A stretch of DNA of 32,806 bases from Bacteroidota bacterium (GTDB taxonomy: Bacteria; Bacteroidota; Bacteroidia; Chitinophagales; LD1). The position numbers were made by a program, and so were the translations under genes. Numbering within the stretch: position 1 is the stretch's first letter; every line of letters starts with the position of its first letter. Under the pieces are notes generated by a model. That model was not told the DNA's origin. It saw only the letters and a program-made list of their open reading frames with translations, and made no database searches. The DNA is taken from contig JAFDYQ010000045.1 of assembly GCA_018267365.1 (NCBI GenBank), forward strand, positions 1-32,806, written 5' to 3'. This document shows positions 17,723-24,891 of the stretch, piece after piece.

Positions 17723-17899
17723 CTGCAGGATTAAAAATATTGAATATATCTGCTATCGTCTATTCACATCCCCACAGGCCCTGTGATGGTTGTACATCAC
17801 TGCGCTGTCACCATCTCAAACGCTCGTGGGCAAAAATATTGCTCCGACATACGTTTATCCCTGCTATACACGGTCAAAAGGGCATTTCCAGAGAGCAAA

Positions 17900-17934
17900 T
17901 ACCGATGTCATCGCTCAAAGTGATGACATCGGTA
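17900..17934 (-). terminator. Intrinsic terminator after the TonB receptor gene
   Basis: TACCGATGTCATC and GATGACATCGGTA form a perfect 13 bp stem with a 9 nt loop, starting 8 bp beyond the receptor stop codon. On the minus strand it is followed by TTTG, a weak T tract, so termination may be partial and the downstream lipoprotein gene could still be reached. Confidence 0.65.
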
Positions 17935-17941
17935 CGCGTAC

Positions 17942-20389
17942 TTAGATCTTAAAGTCCAGTGGAAATATCACCTTGACATTGACATTGGTCCCCATATTAT
18001 AGATGCCATTGCGTCCGGTGAAATTGCCCGGATATGGCTCAAAATACTTTAGCCGGCTCAGGTGGTCCTGATAGGCCGTGTTGAGCAGGTTGGAGCCCAG
18101 CACGTAGAGACTCATGATGGTTTTGCCCTTCTTATTGGCAAAGCCAGCGCCCACACCTGCATTCAGCAGGGCATATCCCGGCGTAGCGGTCTCGGTGCCA
18201 AAGGCACTATATATACGACCCTGCCCGGCATAGTAGGTCACGCCCACTTTCACAAAGGCATTGACGATCTGCGCCCGCTTGATGCTAAAGTCGTACCGCA
18301 CTTCGGAGTTGCCATGCATAGGGGCTATAAGCGGCAGGTAGCGCTCGCTGTCTGCCACAGCATGCCCCTTCTCTCCTAAAAAGTCACCATAGGTCAGCGA
18401 GAAGACATTCTCAATATGGAGAGAGGTGACCGGATGTATATCCAGCCCTATCTCGCCACCATAGAGTTGGGCGCGGGCAGATTGGTATTGGAAGGTCTGA
18501 TTGCCTGCTACCAGCACAGAGTCGCCCCCGTTCACGCTTTGCAGCTTCTGGTTGTAGATATAGTTCTGGATGTAGTTGTAAAACACATCTGCCGTCAGCG
18601 CCACATATTTTGAGGTGAAGCTGATGCCAAAGTCCGGCTGCAGGCTAAACTCAGGCTTGAAATCTGCATTGCCGATCTGGTAGATATTAGTGCCTGGGTG
18701 TACGCCATTGGCAGATATCTCTGAGATATTCGGAGCGCGGTAGCCGCGGGCAAAGTTGAGTTTCAGAGCCAGCTGCTTATTGACATTGTAGGTAGCGCCT
18801 ACACTGCCCGTGAGCCCCTGAAAGGTCGTATGATAGTTTGAAAAGACCTTATTGGCGCCCACTGTATCTGCACCATATACCGGCATGTCAAATCCGGTCG
18901 CAGCATTGGCCGCGGTATAGAGCTGCTGGTTATTGAAAATACGGATGTCATACCGGATGCCCGCCTCGATATCAAACTTGCCTATCTCCTTGCGCACGAC
19001 GGCAAAAGGTCCTACATCTATCTGCGAGTAGGATGGTATCACAAACTCAGTTCCTGCTGTCACATTATTCTGCTGGTACATACCATTCACGCCTATAGTG
19101 AGGTTCCAGTGCCTGATCTCGGGCATGTGGTATTTTACATCATAGTTGATCGAATTGAGCTGAAGATATAGGCCGGCCATATCGGAGAGAAGCGGATGAC
19201 TATACTCCCTGCGCACACTTCGCTGGTAGCCCGCATCTATATCCAGAGTACCTGCATTAGGGCCCAGGTGTATGTGGTTGTCTACATTCACGCGGTAGTG
19301 CTGCACGCGCTGGTGCAGTGCTTCTATGCGGTAGGTATTGAGGTCATGCTGAGAGACAATCTCAGTATTACCTGCCTCATCTATCTGGCGGGTGAACTGC
19401 CGCGTGGCGCTATCTCTGCTACCATCGGGTATCTCCTGCACATCGTCATAGAGAGAAAAATTGACATGAGAGTAGCCCCAGTCTCTGTGTATGCCGATAG
19501 ATGCACTGGCATCCGTCTCATTAAAGGCCGTATTAAATACTCTGCCATCATACTTATTGGTGTAGTCCATGGCCTGCTTGTGCGATACACGGGCTATCCA
19601 GTCTATGCCTTTCTTCGTCCCTTTGATCATGGCAGAGCCGCCTACCTGCCGGTTGTTGGTACCATAGTCTAGCGTGAGGTCTCCCTGTAGGGTGCCCTCG
19701 GGTGCAGGGCGTGTGGGGATGAGGTTCACTACGCCGGCCAGGGCATCGCTACCATAGGTGAGGCTGGCGGGTCCTTTGATGATCTCTGCACGCTCCACAC
19801 CATACTGGTCTACCTCTATACCGTGCTCATCTCCCCACTGCTGGCCTTCCTGCCGCATACCGTCATAGAGTGTCAGCACGCGGTTGAAACCCAGACCGCG
19901 TATATATGGTTTTGATACGTTAGGTCCTGTGGTCACTGCGGTCACGCCCGGTATTTTTGTGAGCGCATCTATCGCATTGGTGGCCGCGTTGGTGAGCAGG
20001 TAGTCCTTATTGATCACGACGATCGGTATCGGGCTGCGGCTGATCTCCGTAGCATGGGATTCGCCAGTCACTACCACTTCATTCAGCTCACCGGCAGAGT
20101 GAGACAGGTAGATAGCGAGGGTATCCGGTACTACAGCTGCTGTGATAGCCTGCGGGGCATAGCCCAGCATCTTTATCTCCAGCAGCACCTTTGCATCGGG
20201 CAGATTATTGATAGTGAATACCCCGGCGGCATCGGTCACAGTGCCGCTTTTGTGCTCGGGGAGGTATATGGTCGCTCCGTAGAGCGGTTCTTTCGTGTCT
20301 TTGTCGTAGATCTTGCCTGATAGGCTGTGCTGGGCATATATACCCGTGTAGCACGCCATCAGGACGATGATGAATGCAATATGCTTCAT
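17942..20389 (-). CDS. TonB-dependent outer membrane receptor, probable metal or metal-complex transporter
   Basis: An 815-residue protein. ATG 20389 is preferred (MKHIAFIIVLMACYTGIYAQ is a clean signal peptide, AAGGA lies 4 nt upstream). An in-frame ATG at 20455, itself behind AGGAG, would add 22 residues including two Cys. Domains: carboxypeptidase-regulatory-like beta-sandwich (about 20-105: LSGKIYDKDTKEPLYGATI), then a TonB plug (about 110-225, with NAIDALTKIPGVTAVTT, YIRGLGFNRVLTLYDGMR and PASLTYGSDALAGVVNLIPT), then a beta-barrel ending LKYFEPYPGNFTGRNGIYN. Substrate specificity is not visible in the barrel. The neighbouring His/Cys-rich protein suggests zinc, copper or another metal, as in ZnuD-like systems; that is an inference from context. 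Confidence 0.88.
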   Translation of the reverse strand: MKHIAFIIVLMACYTGIYAQHSLSGKIYDKDTKEPLYGATIYLPEHKSGTVTDAAGVFTINNLPDAKVLLEIKMLGYAPQAITAAVVPDTLAIYLSHSAGELNEVVVTGESHATEISRSPIPIVVINKDYLLTNAATNAIDALTKIPGVTAVTTGPNVSKPYIRGLGFNRVLTLYDGMRQEGQQWGDEHGIEVDQYGVERAEIIKGPASLTYGSDALAGVVNLIPTRPAPEGTLQGDLTLDYGTNNRQVGGSAMIKGTKKGIDWIARVSHKQAMDYTNKYDGRVFNTAFNETDASASIGIHRDWGYSHVNFSLYDDVQEIPDGSRDSATRQFTRQIDEAGNTEIVSQHDLNTYRIEALHQRVQHYRVNVDNHIHLGPNAGTLDIDAGYQRSVRREYSHPLLSDMAGLYLQLNSINYDVKYHMPEIRHWNLTIGVNGMYQQNNVTAGTEFVIPSYSQIDVGPFAVVRKEIGKFDIEAGIRYDIRIFNNQQLYTAANAATGFDMPVYGADTVGANKVFSNYHTTFQGLTGSVGATYNVNKQLALKLNFARGYRAPNISEISANGVHPGTNIYQIGNADFKPEFSLQPDFGISFTSKYVALTADVFYNYIQNYIYNQKLQSVNGGDSVLVAGNQTFQYQSARAQLYGGEIGLDIHPVTSLHIENVFSLTYGDFLGEKGHAVADSERYLPLIAPMHGNSEVRYDFSIKRAQIVNAFVKVGVTYYAGQGRIYSAFGTETATPGYALLNAGVGAGFANKKGKTIMSLYVLGSNLLNTAYQDHLSRLKYFEPYPGNFTGRNGIYNMGTNVNVKVIFPLDFKI

Positions 20390-20427
20390 GCTATCCTTCT
20401 TTTTATTGATCTGATAAATGGAACAAC

Positions 20428-20469
20428 AGCCTGTAGCGGCTACAGGCTTTGGCATAGTGCTCCTATGCC
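20428..20469 (-). repeat. Two tandem perfect hairpins at the receptor gene start
   Basis: AGCCTGTAG-CGG-CTACAGGCT (20428-20448) and GGCATAG-TGCTC-CTATGCC (20451-20469) are separated by 2 bp. On the minus strand they lie between the His-rich gene and the preferred receptor start. The loop of the first-transcribed hairpin holds AGGAG and its right arm holds the ATG at 20455. They could act as a terminator, an mRNA processing or stability element, or a translation switch. Confidence 0.6.
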
Positions 20470-20492
20470 ATCATGGTTTTCAGTAAGAGGTA

Positions 20493-20831
20493 TCAGGCCA
20501 GATATGGGGGACCGCGCAGGTAATAGTGCGCAGGCAGCGCTACAGGGCAGCATAACTCTAGCTGCTGAGCGGTAGGACGAGGCAGATAGACTACCACAAC
20601 GGAGTAGATAGCCTGCTCATGGTCGTAGATATGATTGACATCTATCTTACATATCGAGCAGTCGTCCTCTTTGCCGGTAGAGTGGATGTGGTGGTCGCAC
20701 TGATGGTCGTGTGCCTCGGTATGATATTTGACTGAGAAGGAATAGTGAAGCTCCCGCACTACAGTGGAGTATAGGAATGAACTGAGCAGGAATGCCACAG
20801 CCATGATCCGCCCTATGTGCCTTATCTTCAC
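20493..20831 (-). CDS. Small His/Cys-rich secreted or membrane protein, putative metal binding
   Basis: A 112-residue protein with a hydrophobic N-terminus (IMAVAFLLSSFLYSTVV, probable signal peptide or anchor). It then has a dense metal-ligand segment: HTEAHDHQCDHHIHST followed by DDCSICKID and NHIYDHEQ. The C-terminal half has a hydrophobic stretch and ends RGPPYLA. Small proteins of this kind are found beside TonB receptors in Bacteroidota, and metal sequestration in the periplasm is a reasonable guess; the family has no established function known to me. ATG 20804 (MAVAFLL, AGGG upstream) is a possible alternative start, because a perfect -7 element at 20837-20844 would leave almost no leader for the 20831 start. 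It lies 61 bp after the receptor's alternative start codon is passed, so co-transcription is likely. Confidence 0.65.
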   Translation of the reverse strand: MKIRHIGRIMAVAFLLSSFLYSTVVRELHYSFSVKYHTEAHDHQCDHHIHSTGKEDDCSICKIDVNHIYDHEQAIYSVVVVYLPRPTAQQLELCCPVALPAHYYLRGPPYLA

Positions 20832-20836
20832 GACCG

Positions 20837-20844
20837 CAAAAGTA
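20837..20844 (-). promoter_or_regulatory. Candidate -7 promoter element for the metal cassette
   Basis: On the minus strand TACTTTTG matches the Bacteroidota -7 consensus TAnnTTTG exactly. It lies 5 bp upstream of the His-rich gene start. No good TTTG is found at the -33 distance; TTTT 23 nt upstream is the nearest. If real, the transcript would be nearly leaderless or start translation at 20804. Confidence 0.35.
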
Positions 20845-20879
20845 TCTAAAAACAGAAAACGAGGTTTAAAATTAACGTT

Positions 20880-21380
20880 ATGAAGTCGGTGCTACTCATC
20901 AGACATACCAAATCGGACTGGACCAACAGTATAGATGATTTCGACCGTCCTATCAGGGAAGATCGTAAGGATGACGCCCGCCGGATAGCGCAGGAAATAG
21001 CCAGGCGAGGTTACAAGCCTGACAACATCGCATCGAGTCCGGCGAAGCGCACGCTTCAGACTGCGAAGCTGATCTGCCACGAGTGGGACTACAAATATGC
21101 AGACATAGTGCAGGACAAGACGCTTTATGAATCTACCGCCTACGAGATCATCTCGCATCTCCGTGGTCTGGCTGATACCATCTCAAATGCCGTGGTCATT
21201 TGCCACAACCCTTCCATCACCAACTTTCTCAATCGCTACAGCGATACCTACATAGACAACGTGCCCACTACCGGTGCTGCCTTGATACGATTTGACAAGG
21301 GACATTGGTCAGACATAGGCGAGCGGGGCAAGCTGGAATGGTTCTTGCGCCCCAAAGAATTACGGAAGCAACAACAATAA
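20880..21380 (+). CDS. sixA: SixA-type phosphohistidine phosphatase (histidine phosphatase superfamily)
   Basis: A 166-residue cytoplasmic protein of the single-domain SixA size. The catalytic RHT motif is LLIRHTKSDW with His9. Arg in SSPAKRTLQTA (around residue 60) and the second conserved His109 in VVICHNPS complete the histidine phosphatase active site. E. coli SixA acts on phosphohistidine proteins such as the nitrogen PTS; the substrate here is not evident. It is followed on the same strand by a small lipoprotein gene and ppk1, with a long inverted repeat between. It is divergent from the metal cassette with 48 bp between starts. Confidence 0.85.
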   Translation: MKSVLLIRHTKSDWTNSIDDFDRPIREDRKDDARRIAQEIARRGYKPDNIASSPAKRTLQTAKLICHEWDYKYADIVQDKTLYESTAYEIISHLRGLADTISNAVVICHNPSITNFLNRYSDTYIDNVPTTGAALIRFDKGHWSDIGERGKLEWFLRPKELRKQQQ

Positions 21381-21440
21381 ATGACTTATCCCCGTTATAA
21401 AATTGATTAGGTGCCGTGATACTACATCACATGAAGAACT

Positions 21441-21511
21441 AACCGCTAAGAACGCGGAGAACGCAAAGATTTAACAAAATGCCTTCGCGTTCTTTGCGGC
21501 CTTTGCGGTTC
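21441..21511. repeat. Imperfect long inverted repeat of the CGCAAAGAACGC type
   Basis: The left arm (AACCGCTAAGAACGCGGAGA, continuing to 21469) pairs with the right arm (21483-21511, CTTCGCGTTCTTTGCGGCCT onward) at roughly 23 of 29 positions, with a loop of about 13 nt. Each arm contains short internal repeats of CGCAAAG/CGCGGAG. Similar intergenic repeats are scattered in many Bacteroidota genomes. It could end the sixA transcript. Confidence 0.65.
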
Positions 21512-21553
21512 AAATTAAGTTAGAAATAGGGGTTCGGATAATTGTTTCAGGTT

Positions 21554-21682
21554 ATGAAAGTACTGCAATATATAGCTGTCCTGGCTCTGTTGCTTATCAC
21601 ATTACTGGCCACCTCTTGCAATACAAAGCGAGACTGCCGCGGCCGCATCAAGCATCGGCTGTCAAATGGTGTCTGGATCTGA
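21554..21682 (+). CDS. Very small lipoprotein (42 residues)
   Basis: ATG 21554 opens MKVLQYIAVLALLLITLLAT followed by SC, a full lipoprotein signal peptide with acylated Cys22. The mature part is only 21 residues: a Cys at 28, a basic cluster (RGRIKHR), and the end NGVWI before TGA at 21680. Short lipoproteins with a Cys-x-Gly-basic tail of this kind occur in Bacteroidota and are usually left as hypothetical. It sits between sixA and ppk1 on the same strand, with 78 bp to ppk1. The gene call rests on the signal peptide; function is unknown. Confidence 0.65.
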   Translation: MKVLQYIAVLALLLITLLATSCNTKRDCRGRIKHRLSNGVWI

Positions 21683-21760
21683 GTTTACTCATGTTTCACG
21701 GCCTGGCCGCAAAGCTTAACATTGCTTTTCCATTTTCTTTACTACTTTGGGCATCTCTCT

Positions 21761-23812
21761 ATGGTAAAGCATCCAAAGTTCGTCAATCGGGACGTCAGCT
21801 GGCTCTCTTTTAATCAACGCGTACTGCAGGAGGCAGAAGACAAGACAGTACCCATCCTGGAGCGTCTGCGCTTCCTCGCCATTTTCTCCAATAACCTCGA
21901 CGAATTCTTTCGTGTACGTATCGCTACGCTGAAGCGCGTGATGGACTTTGGCAAGACAGCCAAGACAACACTGAGGATCAAACCGCACAAGCTGCTGGAT
22001 GAGATCCAAAAGATAGTGATACAGCAGAACCTGAAATTTGAAAAGATATACAAAGAGATACAGCAGGAGCTCCGCTCCCACGGGATATATATCACAGACG
22101 AGAAGAAGCTCAACGCCTCTCAGAGCGCCTTTGTAAAAAGCTACTTTGACAATAAGGTGCGTCCTTCTCTCGTGCCTATCATGCTTAGTCAGGTGAAGCG
22201 GTTTCCCTACCTGAAAGACAAATCCATCTACCTGGCAGTCAAACTCTCTACCAAGGGGCAGCCGCGCCTGACACAGTATGCGCTCCTGGAGATACCGTCA
22301 GATCCTGAGGGCCGGTTTGTGATACTGCCATCTACTAATCACAACCACTATGTAATGCTCCTGGATGACATCATCCGCTACAACCTGCCCTCCGTATTCT
22401 CCGTATTCCCTTTTGACAAGATAGAGAGCTATACGATCAAACTGACACGGGACGCAGAGCTGGATATAGATAATGACGTGTCACAGAGCTTCCTCGACAA
22501 AATATCGAAGAGTGTAAAGAACAGGCAGAAGGGCGACCCCGTGCGTTTCGTCTATGACCAGAGTATGCCGGCAGACATGCTGGCCATATTCACGAGCAGG
22601 ATGAAGCTGCGTAAGTATGACAACCTGATACCAGGCTTCCGCTATCACAATTTCAAGGACTTTATGAGCTTTCCCGCGCTCGGGCCTAAGTCTCTGCGCT
22701 ATGAAGACCCCAAGCCGATCGTGCACCCGGCACTGGCCAAAGAGAAGAGCATGTTTGATGCGATCAGAAAGCAGGATATCCTGCTTCACTTCCCCTATCA
22801 GAGCTTCAATCATTTTATAGAGATGCTGCGTGAGGCAGCTATAGATCCTACAGTGAAGTCGATCAAGATCACGCTGTACCGTGCTGCCAAAAAATCTAAG
22901 GTCATCAACGCCCTGATCAATGCAGCGCGCAATGGTAAAGATGTAACGGTGGTGGTAGAGCTGCAGGCACGCTTTGACGAAGAGGCTAATATTAAATGGG
23001 CCAAGGCTCTGGCAGAAGAGAACATCCGCGTGATCTACGGCGTGCAGGGACTCAAGGTGCACTCGAAGCTTTGCCTCATACAGAGAGAGGAGAAAGGCAA
23101 GCAGAAGCTCTATGCCAATATCAGCACAGGCAACTACAACGAAGTAACGTCAAATGTCTATTGCGATGAGTCTCTCCTCACCGCCGAGCCTCACATCACT
23201 TCTGAGGTAGCACATGTGTTCGATTTCTTTGACCGAAACTATATCGTGCGGCAATACAAATACCTTATCCCATCCCCGCTGCGCACGCGCAAGAAGTTTA
23301 TGCACCTGATAGATGAGGAGATCTACTATGCCAAGCATAAAAAGAAATCGGGCATTTTCATCAAAATGAATAGTCTGGTAGATGAAGAAATGATCACCAA
23401 GCTCTATGACGCGAGCAATAATGGAGTGAAGATAAAGATCATAGTCCGGGGCACTTGCGCCTTGATACCCGGTGTACCTGGTATGAGTGAAAATATTGAG
23501 GTGATCAGCATAGTAGATCGCTACCTTGAGCATTCGCGGATATTCATTTTTGAGAATGGTGGCGAGCCGCTATACTACATCTCCTCAGCAGACTGGATGA
23601 CACGCAACCTCGACTCCCGCATCGAGATATCTACCCCCATCCTGGATAAAAACCTGCAGCAAGAACTGCTCGAGATTCTAAATATTCAGTGGAGCGACAA
23701 TGTAAAGAGCCGCGTGATCAATGCCGCTCAAGACAATATCTATCGTCACACTGGCTCCGCTATCCGGGTGAGGTCTCAGGATAAGATCTATCAATATCTG
23801 AAGAAAAAGTAA
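21761..23812 (+). CDS. ppk1: Polyphosphate kinase 1
   Basis: A 683-residue enzyme that polymerises ATP gamma-phosphate into polyphosphate. ATG 21761 (MVKHPKFVNRDVSWLSFNQR) is chosen over the ATG at 21722, because Ppk1 proteins begin just before the NRDVSWLxFN motif. The autophosphorylated His is His434 in LKVHSKLCLI and the second essential His is His591 in EHSRIFIF. These match E. coli His435 and His592 almost exactly. Other family blocks are RFDEEANIKWA, STGNYNEVTS and SSADWMTRNLDSRIE. Length is normal. ppx follows 100 bp downstream on the same strand, forming a synthesis/degradation pair. Confidence 0.95.
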   Translation: MVKHPKFVNRDVSWLSFNQRVLQEAEDKTVPILERLRFLAIFSNNLDEFFRVRIATLKRVMDFGKTAKTTLRIKPHKLLDEIQKIVIQQNLKFEKIYKEIQQELRSHGIYITDEKKLNASQSAFVKSYFDNKVRPSLVPIMLSQVKRFPYLKDKSIYLAVKLSTKGQPRLTQYALLEIPSDPEGRFVILPSTNHNHYVMLLDDIIRYNLPSVFSVFPFDKIESYTIKLTRDAELDIDNDVSQSFLDKISKSVKNRQKGDPVRFVYDQSMPADMLAIFTSRMKLRKYDNLIPGFRYHNFKDFMSFPALGPKSLRYEDPKPIVHPALAKEKSMFDAIRKQDILLHFPYQSFNHFIEMLREAAIDPTVKSIKITLYRAAKKSKVINALINAARNGKDVTVVVELQARFDEEANIKWAKALAEENIRVIYGVQGLKVHSKLCLIQREEKGKQKLYANISTGNYNEVTSNVYCDESLLTAEPHITSEVAHVFDFFDRNYIVRQYKYLIPSPLRTRKKFMHLIDEEIYYAKHKKKSGIFIKMNSLVDEEMITKLYDASNNGVKIKIIVRGTCALIPGVPGMSENIEVISIVDRYLEHSRIFIFENGGEPLYYISSADWMTRNLDSRIEISTPILDKNLQQELLEILNIQWSDNVKSRVINAAQDNIYRHTGSAIRVRSQDKIYQYLKKK

Positions 23813-23912
23813 GGGGGTATACCCTCTACCCGGCATCTAACATTCCGTTGATAATTTATTACAGCACAGGATATTTCTGTGGACTATTTTCATAGTCAGC
23901 CAAATAGCCGGA

Positions 23913-24824
23913 ATGGAGATCAAAAAATTTGCTGCTATAGATATCGGGTCCAACTCCGTGCGCCTGCTCATAGAGCACGTCATAGAGAGCCGTGGCGCCG
24001 AGCCGATGTTCAAAAAGAACAGCCTGATACGCGTACCGGTACGCCTCGGTGCTGATGCCTTCAAAAGTCACCGTATACCGGAGGCTACTGTCAAAAAACT
24101 GGTAGAGGCCATGATAGGCTACAAGTATATCATGAAGGTCAATGATGTGATCCACTACAAGGGCTGCGCTACCTCTGCCATGCGAGAGGCCAGCAACGGA
24201 GCGGAGATCGTGAAGCGTATAGAGAAGGAAGCCGGTATCAAGATCGAGATCATATCAGGCAATAGCGAGGCAAGCATGATCTTCAATAGCCAGCATTTTA
24301 TAGCGTCTAACATAGGGCACGACTGCCTGTTTGTAGATGTGGGTGGCGGTAGTACGGAGATCACGATTTTTATCAAGGGCAAAGCGGTAGCCGCTCGCTC
24401 CTTTGATATCGGCACTATACGCGTGCTGACTGATAAGGTGAGTAAGGAGCACTGGAAGGAGCTGAAAGACTGGGTCAAAAAAGAAACAAAAACTATCCGT
24501 TCCTTTGCCCTGGTAGGCTCCGGCGGCAATATCAACCGTCTCTTCAAAATGGCAGAGGTCAAGCAAGGTAAACCTCTTAGCATAGATACGCTGCAAGACA
24601 TGGTCACAAATCTCAAGCGCTACTCTGTAGACGACAGGATGAAACTCTTTGACCTCAACCCTGATCGGGCGGATGTGATCGTGCCGGCAGGTGAAATATT
24701 TCTCACACTCATGAAGTTTGTAAAGGCTACAAAGATCTATGTACCCAAGATCGGTCTCTCAGATGGTATGGTACGCGAGGTGTACAAAGAATACAAAAGC
24801 GGCAAGCAGAATAAATTAGCTTAG
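23913..24824 (+). CDS. ppx: Exopolyphosphatase / pppGpp phosphohydrolase (Ppx/GppA)
   Basis: A 303-residue protein of the ASKHA fold. The N-terminal phosphate loop is AAIDIGSNSVRLLI (residues about 7-20) and the second loop is LFVDVGGGSTEI near residue 140. ATSAMREASNG and GSGGNINRL are further conserved blocks. It corresponds to the short two-domain Ppx form that lacks the C-terminal HD domain of E. coli Ppx. Such enzymes release phosphate from polyphosphate ends and some also act on pppGpp; which applies is not visible here. It is directly downstream of ppk1. Confidence 0.92.
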   Translation: MEIKKFAAIDIGSNSVRLLIEHVIESRGAEPMFKKNSLIRVPVRLGADAFKSHRIPEATVKKLVEAMIGYKYIMKVNDVIHYKGCATSAMREASNGAEIVKRIEKEAGIKIEIISGNSEASMIFNSQHFIASNIGHDCLFVDVGGGSTEITIFIKGKAVAARSFDIGTIRVLTDKVSKEHWKELKDWVKKETKTIRSFALVGSGGNINRLFKMAEVKQGKPLSIDTLQDMVTNLKRYSVDDRMKLFDLNPDRADVIVPAGEIFLTLMKFVKATKIYVPKIGLSDGMVREVYKEYKSGKQNKLA

Positions 24825-24836
24825 CGGCAGGCTGAC

Positions 24837-24857
24837 CCTGCATCTGCGCGATGCAGG
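24837..24857. repeat. Perfect hairpin between ppx and the next gene
   Basis: CCTGCATC-TGCGC-GATGCAGG gives an 8 bp stem with a 5 nt loop, 12 bp past the ppx stop. No T tract follows on the plus strand, so it is more likely an mRNA 3' stability or processing element than a full terminator. Confidence 0.4.
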
Positions 24858-24891
24858 CGAACTGTTCAATTATCGAAATATCGTGTCTGAT

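Noticed and set aside
21722..21760. Upstream ATG start for ppk1
   Set aside because: The additional 13 residues are not typical of Ppk1; starting at 21761 puts the catalytic histidines at 434 and 591, matching the E. coli positions.
23813..23828. Palindrome GGGGGTATACCCTC after ppk1 as a terminator
   Set aside because: It is only a short palindrome without a loop or T tract; there is not enough to call a terminator.
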